From NCBI RefSeq assembly GCF_905397285.1, contig NZ_CAJPUX010000002.1:744001-808000 (forward strand): a stretch of 64,000 nucleotides of DNA, in the 5' to 3' direction. The translations under genes were made by a program, and so were the position numbers. The notes below the pieces were generated by a model, which saw only the letters and a program-made list of their open reading frames with translations, had not been told where the DNA came from and ran no database searches. The first letter of the stretch is position 1. The number at the start of each line of letters is the position of its first letter. Shown piece after piece: positions 52,919-61,900 of the stretch. This DNA is from Cupriavidus plantarum. GTDB taxonomy: Bacteria; Pseudomonadota; Gammaproteobacteria; Burkholderiales; Burkholderiaceae.

Positions 52919-55900
52919 TCAGACCACCAGTTGATGATTCGCCAGCAATGTCTCCAGATTCGTCGTCACGTTGTTCAGCGTCACCACGGTCTGCGACGAG
53001 AATGCCGCGCCGGTGCCGTCGCGGTCGATGGCGATGACGGTATTGCCGTTGACGTTCGTCACGCTCACGAAATTGCGAATCGCGTCCCCGGCGTCGATGG
53101 TTGCCACGCCGTTGACGTAATGGGCCGGACCGTCGGCGTCCGCCTGGTAGCCGACCAGCAGCGCCGAGATGTCGATACGGTCGGCGCCCGCCTGGTTCGC
53201 GCCCGAGGCCACGACGAAGTCCGTGATGACGTCGCTGCCGTTGCCGGCGGTGTTGTCCGTGCCGTTGACCTCCCACAGGAACACATCCCCGCCGGCACCG
53301 CCCGTGAGCGTGTCATTCCCGCTGCCCCCGATCAGGATGTCGTTGCCCGCGCCGCCATTGAGCGTGTCGTTCCCCGCCCCGCCGCGCAGCAGGTCGTTCC
53401 CGCCTCCGCCATTGAGCGTGTCGTTCCCCGCATAGCCGTACATCCGGTCGTCGCCGGCCGTACCATTGAGCGTGTTGGCCGCCGTCGTCCCCTCGATGAT
53501 CGAGGAGGACTGGGAGCCGCCAAGCAGATTGCTCAGCACGCCGGCGCTCAGCAGCTGGCTCGCGTTGCTCGTGGAAGTCAGCCCCGTGGTATCCGTTGCG
53601 GTGATCGTCAGCGAATTCAGCAGCCCGACGTTGATCCCGAGCAGCCCGTTGCTCAGCGTGACCGACCCCAGCAGCTCGTTGAGATGCAGGTTGTCGATCG
53701 GTCCGCCATCGAGCGACGTGATCGTCAGCAGCGAAGAGGCGCCGACACCGAGGACGCCGGGGTTGTTGACCACCGTGAACCGCAACCCGAGCTCGGCCGC
53801 CAGCGTCTGGTTGGCATTGAGCGTCTGCAACGCCAGCAGATCGAGCACCCCGCCAAACGAGATCTGCACCCGCTGGATGTTGTCGTTGTAGTCGCTCGCC
53901 GCGAAGAACTGCTGCTGCCCGAGCTCGATCAGCCCCAGCGCATTCGCATCGGCGATGCCCAGCAGCCCGCCCGCATCGCGCACCGTCACCTGCGGCGCCA
54001 CGTTCTGGTTGATGGTCAGCGCCTGGCTCGCGATACCGCCGATGTTCCCGGCCGCATCCACCACGCGCGTGCTGATCGTGTAGCTGCCATTGGCCAGCAC
54101 GCCGCTCGAATACCACGTCCACGTGTTGCCCGTGACGATGGCATCGGTCCACGTGGCGCCGCCATTGAGGCTGACCTGCAGGACCTCGCCCGCGCCGAGG
54201 GCCGCGCTGAGCGTGCCGGCGACGATGGGCGTGGTGTCGCCGGTGACCCAGTCGCCGACCGTGCCGGTGTCGTCGGTGACCGTCGTGATGGCGGTGGTCA
54301 CCGTCGGCGCCACCGTATCCACGGTCAGGTTGAACGCCGCGGTGGGCGCGCTCACATTGCCCGACGCATCGGTGGCGGTGACCGTCAGCGCGTAGGTGCC
54401 ATTACCGAGGGCGGTCGGCGTGAAGCTCCAGTTGCCGGTGCCATCGACGAGCACCGTGCCGAGCAGGGTCGTGCCGTTGAACACGCTGATGAGGGAGCCT
54501 GCTTCGGCGGTGCCGTTGAGCGTCGGCGTGGTGTCGTTGGTGCTCGCCCCGCTGAGCAGCGTGCCGGTCACGGGCGCGACGTTATCGACGACGCTCGTGA
54601 TGACCGGCACCGTCGGCGCCAGCGCATCGACGGTGGCCGTGACGCGCGGACTCGTGTTGCCCGCCGCGTCGATCGACGTCACGCCGACGACCACGCCATT
54701 GCCCAGCGCCGGCGAGGGCGAGAAGGACCACGTGCCGCCCGCGGTAGCGGTCACGGAAACATCGGCCACGCCATCGCCGTTGAGGTCGATGGCAACGATG
54801 CTGCCGGCCTCCGCCGTGCCCGTGAGCGTGGTGCCGCTGGCGCGCGTTATGACCGGCGCCACCGGCGCGATGGTATCGACGGTGAAGCCGTACGGCGCGG
54901 TCGCCGCGCTCACGTTGCCGACCGCATCGGTGGCGGTGACCGTCAGCGCGTAGGTTCCGTTGGCGAGGGCGGGTGTCGTGAACGACCAGTTGCCATTGGC
55001 GTCCGCGACGACCGTGCCGAGCAGCGTCGCACCGTTGAAGACGCTCACCGTGCTGCCGGCCTCGGCCGTGCCGGCGAGCGTCGGCGTCGTGTCGTTGGTA
55101 CGGCCGCCGAGGGCGATGCCGCCGACCACAGGCGCCACATCGTCGCTCACGCTCACGATGATCGGCACCGCGGGCGCCAGGCGATCGATGGTCGTGCTTG
55201 CGGGCGCGCTCACGTTGCCGGCGGCATCGGTCGCGGTGACGGCGACCACGGTGCCGTTGACGAGCGGCGACGCGGGCGTATAGGTCCACGTGCCGCCGGC
55301 GGTGGCGGTGACCGTGGCGTCGGCGATGCCATCGCCATTGAAATCGAGGCCCACGAGGCTGCCGGCCTCCGCGGTACCCGACAGCGTGGCGCCGTTGCTG
55401 GCGCCCACGGTGGGCAGCGCGGGCGCGGCGGTATCCACGCGGAACGTGAAGCCGCCGCTGGCGACGCTCGTATTACCCACGGCATCCGTTGCGGTCGCGG
55501 TGATCGTGTACGTGCCGTCGGCCAGCGCGGGCGGCGTAAAGGTCCACGTGCCGCCCGTGGCCGTCACGGTGCCGAGCAGCGTGGCGCCGTTGTAGACGTT
55601 GACGATGCTGCCGGCCTCGGCCGTGCCCGTGAGCGTCGGCGTCGTATCGTTGGTCACGCCGCCCGCGAGAATCGTCCCCAGCGTGGGCGCCGCGTCGTCG
55701 GTCACCGTGAGCAGCACCGGCGCGGCCGGCGGCGCCGCGTCGACGGTCGTCGAGGCGGAAGGGCTCGTATTGCCCGCGGCGTCGGTCGCGGTCACGGTCA
55801 CCACGATGCCGTTGCCGAGCCGGACGGGCGGCGTATAGGTCCACGCGCCCCCCGCGCTCGCCGTCACGAACACATCTGCCACACCGTCGCCGGTGAGGTC

Positions 55901-58900
55901 GATATTGACGCGGCTGCCCGCCTCGGCGGTCCCGGCCAGCACCGTGCCGTTGGTCGCCGCGATCGTGGGCACCGCAGGCGGCGTGGTGTCGTTGAGGTTG
56001 ACGTTGACCGTGGTCGAGGCGCCCGTCGGATTCGCGTTGCCCGCGCGGTCCGTGGCCGTGACCGTGACCACCACGCCATTGCCGAGCGGCGTGGCCGGCT
56101 GATAGGACCAGTTGCCGCTCGCGTTGACGCCGACCGTGGCGTCGGCGACGCCATCGCCATTGAGGTCGATATTGACGAAGCTGCCCGCTTCGCCGGTGCC
56201 CGACAGCGCAATGCCGTCGGTGGGCACGATCGTCGGCGGCGGCGGTGGCGCCGTATCGATGGTCACCGTGAAGCTCGTGCTGGCGCCGCTGGGATTGCCC
56301 GCGGCGTCGGTGGCCACGGCGGTGAACGTGTACGTGCCATCCGCCAGGCCCGTCCCCGGCGTGAACGTCCAGTTGCCCGAAGCATTCGTGGCGGCCGTGC
56401 CGACGAGCGTGGCGCCATTGAAGATGCTGACGGTGCTGTTGGCCTCGGCGGTACCCGCGAGCGTCGGCGTGTTGTCGTTGCTGAAGCCGCCGGGCGCCAC
56501 CGCGCCGAGTACCGGACCGAAGTTGTCGGTGACGCTGACGATGATCGGCGTGGCCGGCGGGGCGGTGTCGATCGTCAGCACGAACGGCGTGCTCGGCGCG
56601 CTCACGTTGCCGGCCGCGTCGGTCGCGGTGATCGTGAGCGTGTAGGTACCGTCGGCCAGGTCATCCGGCGGTGTGAAGGTCCACGCGCCGCCCGTGGCGG
56701 TCACAGTGCCGATCAGCGTGGTGCCGTTGTAGATGTCGATCGTGCTGCCTGCCTCCGCGGTCCCCGTCAGCGTCGGCGTGCCGTCGTTGGTGCTGCCGCC
56801 CGACAGGATCGGCGCGGTGACGGGCGCGACGTTGTCCGTCACGCTCACGAGCACCGGCGCGGCCGGCGCCGCGGCATCGATCGTCACGGTGGCCGGCGGG
56901 CTGCTGTTGCCGGCCGCGTCGATCGCGGTCACGTTGACGACCACGCCGTTCGCCAGCGGCGTGGCCGGCGTGTAGGTCCAGTTGCCGCTGGCGTCCGTGG
57001 TGACGGTGGTGTCGACGGTGCCGTCGTTGTTGAGGTCGAGGCCGATCGTCGTGCCCGCCACGGCGGTACCGCCGAGCGTGGCGGCGGTATTGATGTCGAT
57101 GACGGGCGCCGCGGGCGGCGTGACGTCGATGGTCACCGTGAAGACCGCGCTCGGCGCGCCGGTGTTGCCGACAGCGTCGGTCGCGGTGGCCGTGAGCGTA
57201 TAGGTGCCTTCCGGCAGGCCTGTCGCCGGCGTAAAGGTCCAGTTGCCGTTGGCGTCGGCATTCGTGGTGCCGACCAGCGTGGTGCCGTTGAAGATGTTGA
57301 TCGTGCTGTTGGCTTCGGCGGTGCCGGTTAGCGTCGGCGTGGTGTCGTTGGTGCTGCCGCCCGACAGCACCGGCCCCGTGACGGGCGCGGTGTTGTCGGC
57401 CACGCCGGAGATGACCGGGGCGAGGGGCGGGGCGGCATCGATCACCGTGGTGGCGGGCGCGCTCGTGTTGCCCGCGGCGTCGATCGCCACGACGCTGACC
57501 GTAGTGCCGTTGGCCAGCGCGGGGGCGGGCGTATAGGTCCATGCGCCGGCGCCATTCGCCGTCACCGTGGCGTCGGGCGTGCCGTCGCCATTGAGGTCGA
57601 GCGCGATAGTGCTGTTCGGCGCGGCCGTGCCCGTGATGGTCGTGCCATTGCTTGCCGCGACGATGGGCGGCGGCGGTGCGACCGTGTCGACAATCAGCGT
57701 GAAGGTGCCCGTCGGCGTGCTGGTATTGCCCGAGGCATCGGTCGCGGTGACCGTGAGCGTATAGGTGCCGTCGGCCAGCGCGGTGCCGGGCGTGAAGGTC
57801 CAGTTGCCGTTGACATCGGCGGTGACCGTGCCGAGCAACGTGATGCCGTTGAAGACGTTGATCGTGCTGTTGGGCTCCGCGGTGCCCGTCAGCGTCGGCG
57901 TGGTGTCGTTGGTGCTGCCGCCCGCCAGCACGGCGCCGAGCACCGGACCCGCGTTGTCCGTCACGCTGACGATGACCGGTATGGCCGGCGCCACGCCATC
58001 GATGGTCACGCTGGCCGGCGTACTCGTATTGCCGGCGGCATCGGTGGCGGTGACGTTCACGACGGTGCCGTTGGCGATGGGCGCGGCGAGCGTGTAGCTC
58101 CACGTGCCGCCCGCCGTGGCCGTGACGGTCACGTCCGCGGCGCCGTCCCCATTGAGGTCGATATTGACCGTGCTGCCCGCTGCCGCGGTACCGGTGAGGA
58201 CGGCGCCGATCGCGCCATTGCTGGGGTTGATCGTCGGCACCGCAGGCGGCGTGGTGTCGATGATGACGTTGAACGCGGCGCTCTGGCCGCTCACGTTGCC
58301 GGCCGCATCCGTCGCGGTCGCCGTCAGCGAGTAGCTGCCGTCGATGAGCGCGGGCGAGGGCGTGATGCTCCACGCGCCGAGTCCATTGGCCACGGCCGTG
58401 CCGACGAGCGTCGTGCCGTTATACAGCCGCACCGTGCTGCCCGCTTCGGCGGTGCCCGTGAGCGTGGGCGTGGTGTCGTTGGTGACGCCGCCCGATGGGA
58501 CAGGCCCCACGATCGGCGCGGCGTCGTCCGTCGCGCCCGTGATGATCGGGGCCGATGGCGCCGCGCGATCGATGACGGTCGTGGCAGGCGTGCTGGCATT
58601 GCCGGCGGCATCGATGGCGACGGCCGATACCGTGACGCCGTTGAGCAGAGGCGTGGCCGGCGTGTACGTCCAGTTGCCGCTCGCGTTCGCGGTGACCTGC
58701 GCATCGGCGGTGCCGTCGCCGTTGAGGTCGATCGCGATGGTGCTGCCGGCCGCCGCCGTCCCCGTCAGCGCGTTGCCGTTGCTGGGCGCGATGACGGGCG
58801 GTGCGGGCGGGGCGGTATCGATCGTGAAGGTGAAAGCCGCGCTCGGCGCGCCGGCGTTGCCGAGCGCATCGGTGGCCGTCGCCGTGACGGCGTACGTGCC

Positions 58901-61900
58901 ATCGGGCAGGTTGGCCGTCGGCGTGAAGGTCCACACCCCCGAGCCGTTCGCCGTCACCGTGCCGAGCAGCGTGGTGCCGTTGTACAGGTTCACCGTGCTG
59001 TTCGCTTCGGCGGTACCCGTCAGCGTCGGCGTGGGATCGTTGGTTGCGCCGCCGGCCGCGATCGCGCCCGTGACGGGCCCGACATCGTCGAACGCGCCCG
59101 TGAACACCGGCGGTGCCGGCGGTGCCGAATCGATTGCCGTGCTGGCGGGCGCGCTCACGTTGCCCGCCGCATCCACGGACGTCACGGTGATCACGGTGCC
59201 GTTGCCAAGGGGCGGCGCGGGCGAGAAGGTCCACGTGCCGCCTGGCGTGGCGGTGACCGTCGCATCGGCCACGCCATCGCCATTGAAGTCGATGCGCACG
59301 AGCGTGCCGGGATCGGCCGTTCCCGAGAGCGCGGTGCCGTTGGTCGGCGCGATGGTGGGCACGCCGGGCGGCACCGTGTCGATGGTGACCGTGAACGCGG
59401 GCGTTGGCGCGCTGACATTGCCCACCGCATCGGTCGCGGTGGCGGTCAGCGTGTAGGTGCCATCGGTCAGTCCGGTGGCGGGCGTGAAGCTCCAGTTGCC
59501 GTTCGCGTCCGCGTTGGCGGTGCCAATCAGCGTGGTGCCGTTGAAGAGGCTGACGGTGCTGTTCGCCTCCGCGGTCCCGGTCAGCGTGGGCGTGTTGTCG
59601 TTGGTCGATCCGCCCGTGAGGAGGGGCCCGGTCACCGGCGTCGCGTTGTCCGTGACGCTCGTGATGGCCGGGGCCGCCGGCGCGGCGCGATCGACGGTGA
59701 GGGTCGCGGCGCCGCTCGTATTGCCGGCGGCGTCGGTGGCCGTCACGTTGACCACGGTGCCGTTGCCGAGCGGCGACACGGGCGTATAGGTCCAGGTGCC
59801 GCCCGGCGTGGCCGTGACGGTCGTGTCCGGCGTGCCATCGCCGTTCAGATCGAGGTTGACCGTGCTGCCCGCTTCGGCGGTGCCCGTCAGCGTCGTGCCG
59901 TTGGTCGGCGCGATCGTCGGCACGCCCGGTGCCGCGGTGTCGACCACGACCGTGTATCCCGGGCTCGGCGTGCTGACGTTGCCCACGGCATCCGTCGCGG
60001 TGACGGTGTAGGTATGGCTGCCGTCGTTCGCGCCCGTCGGCAGCGTGAAGGTCCAGTTGCCGCCCGTGGCGACCACGGTGCCGAGCAGCGTCGTGCCTTC
60101 GTACACGCTGACGGTGCTGCCGGCCTCCGCGGTACCGGTCAGCGTCGGCGTGGTGTCGTTGGTGCTGCCTCCGCTGAGAATGGGGCCTCTCGGGTCCGTG
60201 GCGAACAGGACGGCCGGTTGCGCGGGCGCCGCGCCATCGACGATGGCCGCGCCTGCCGGCCCGGTATTGCCCGCTGAATCGGTCGCGGTGGCGCTCACCA
60301 CGGTGCCGTCGGGCACGCGTGTGCCCGGCGTATAGGTCCACGTCCCGGCGCTGTTCGCCTGCACGGTCACGTCGGCGGTGCCGTCGCCATTCAGGTCGAG
60401 GTTGACGGTGCTGCCGGCTTCCGCGGTGCCGGTCAGTACCGTGCCATTGGTCGCGGCGATGGTGGGCGCCGCGGGCGGCGTCGTATCGACGATGCTGCCG
60501 TCGACCGTGGTGGTCGCGGCGCCGCTCGCATTACCGGCCGCGTCGGTCGCCGTGACGCTCACCACGGTGCCGTTGGGCAGTGGGGTGGCCGGTAGGTACG
60601 ACCAGTTGCCGCTGCCGTCCGCCTGGACGGTGGCATCGGGCGTGCCGTCGTTGTTGAGATCGATGTTGACCGTGGCGCCTGCTTCCGCGGTGCCCGTCAG
60701 CGTGGTGCCGTTCGTCGCGGCCACGCTCGGGGTCGGCGGCGGAGCCGTATCGACGGTAATCGTGTAGACGAGGCTCGGTGCGCTCTCGTTGCCCGCTGCG
60801 TCCGTCGCCGTCACGGTGAGGCCATAGGTGGCGTTGGCCGCTAGCGCCGCGGTCGGCGTTACGCTCCAGTTGCCGTTGGCATCGGCGGTGGTCGTGCCGA
60901 TCAGCGTGGTGCCGTTGTAGAGGTTGATGACCGCGCCCGCCGCGGCCGTACCGGTCAGCGTCGGCGTGGTGTCGTTGGTGGCGCCGCCATTGGCGATGGC
61001 GCCCACACCGGGCAGCGCGTCGTCGCTGGCGCCCGTGATGACGGGCGCCGGGGGCGGGGCGGTGTCGATGACGATCGTATACGGCGCGCTCGGCGCGCTC
61101 ACATTGCCCGCCGCGTCCGTCGCGGTGACCGTGATCGTGTACGTGCCGTCGGCCAGGCCCGCTGGGGGCGTGAAAGTCCAGTTGCCACCGGTGGCGACGA
61201 CGGTTCCCAGCAGCGTGGTGCCGTTGAAGATCTGGACGGTGCTGCCGGCTTCGGCCGTGCCCGCGATCGTCGGCGTGTTGTCGTTGGTGCTGCCGCCGTT
61301 ACCGACGGGATCGGTGCCCGGCGTCACGTTGTCCGCGACGGACACGATGACTGGCGGCGCGGGTGGCGCGGCATCGATCGTCACGGTAGCGGGCGTGCTG
61401 CTGTTGCCCGCGGCATCCACGGCGCTTACGCCGATGGTCGTGCCGTCTGCAAACGGCGTGCCGGGGGAATAGGACCACGTGCCCTCCGGCGTCGCCGTGA
61501 CCGTGACGTCCGGCGTGCCGTCGTTGTTCAGGTCGATGGCGATGATGCTCCCGGCCACCGCGGTACCCGCGAGCGTGGTCGCGCTGCTCTGTGTGATCAG
61601 CGGCGTGGCGGGTGGCGCGGTGTCGATGGTCAGCGCGAAGGGTCCCCCGGCCTGGCTCACGTTCCCGAGCGGATCGGTGGCCGTGGCCGTGAACGAGTAG
61701 GTGCCGTCGGCCAGACCGCTCGCGGGCGTGACGCTCCAGTTTCCATTGCCGTCGACGAGGGCCGTCCCAACGAGCGTCGTGCCGTTGTACACGTTGACGG
61801 TGCTGCCCGGCTCGGCGGTACCGGTAAACGTCGGCGTGGGATCGTTGGTGCTGCCGCCGCTCGCGACAGGGTCGGTGCCGGGCGCGACGTTGTCCGTGAC

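Noticed and set aside
52835..57331. A 1,498-codon open frame on the plus strand and many smaller ones through 57-64 kb
   Set aside because: They are antisense to the adhesin, Arg/Gly-rich or Pro/Val-rich with module-length periodicity, and mirror its repeats. The minus-strand frame has domains and a secretion signal.
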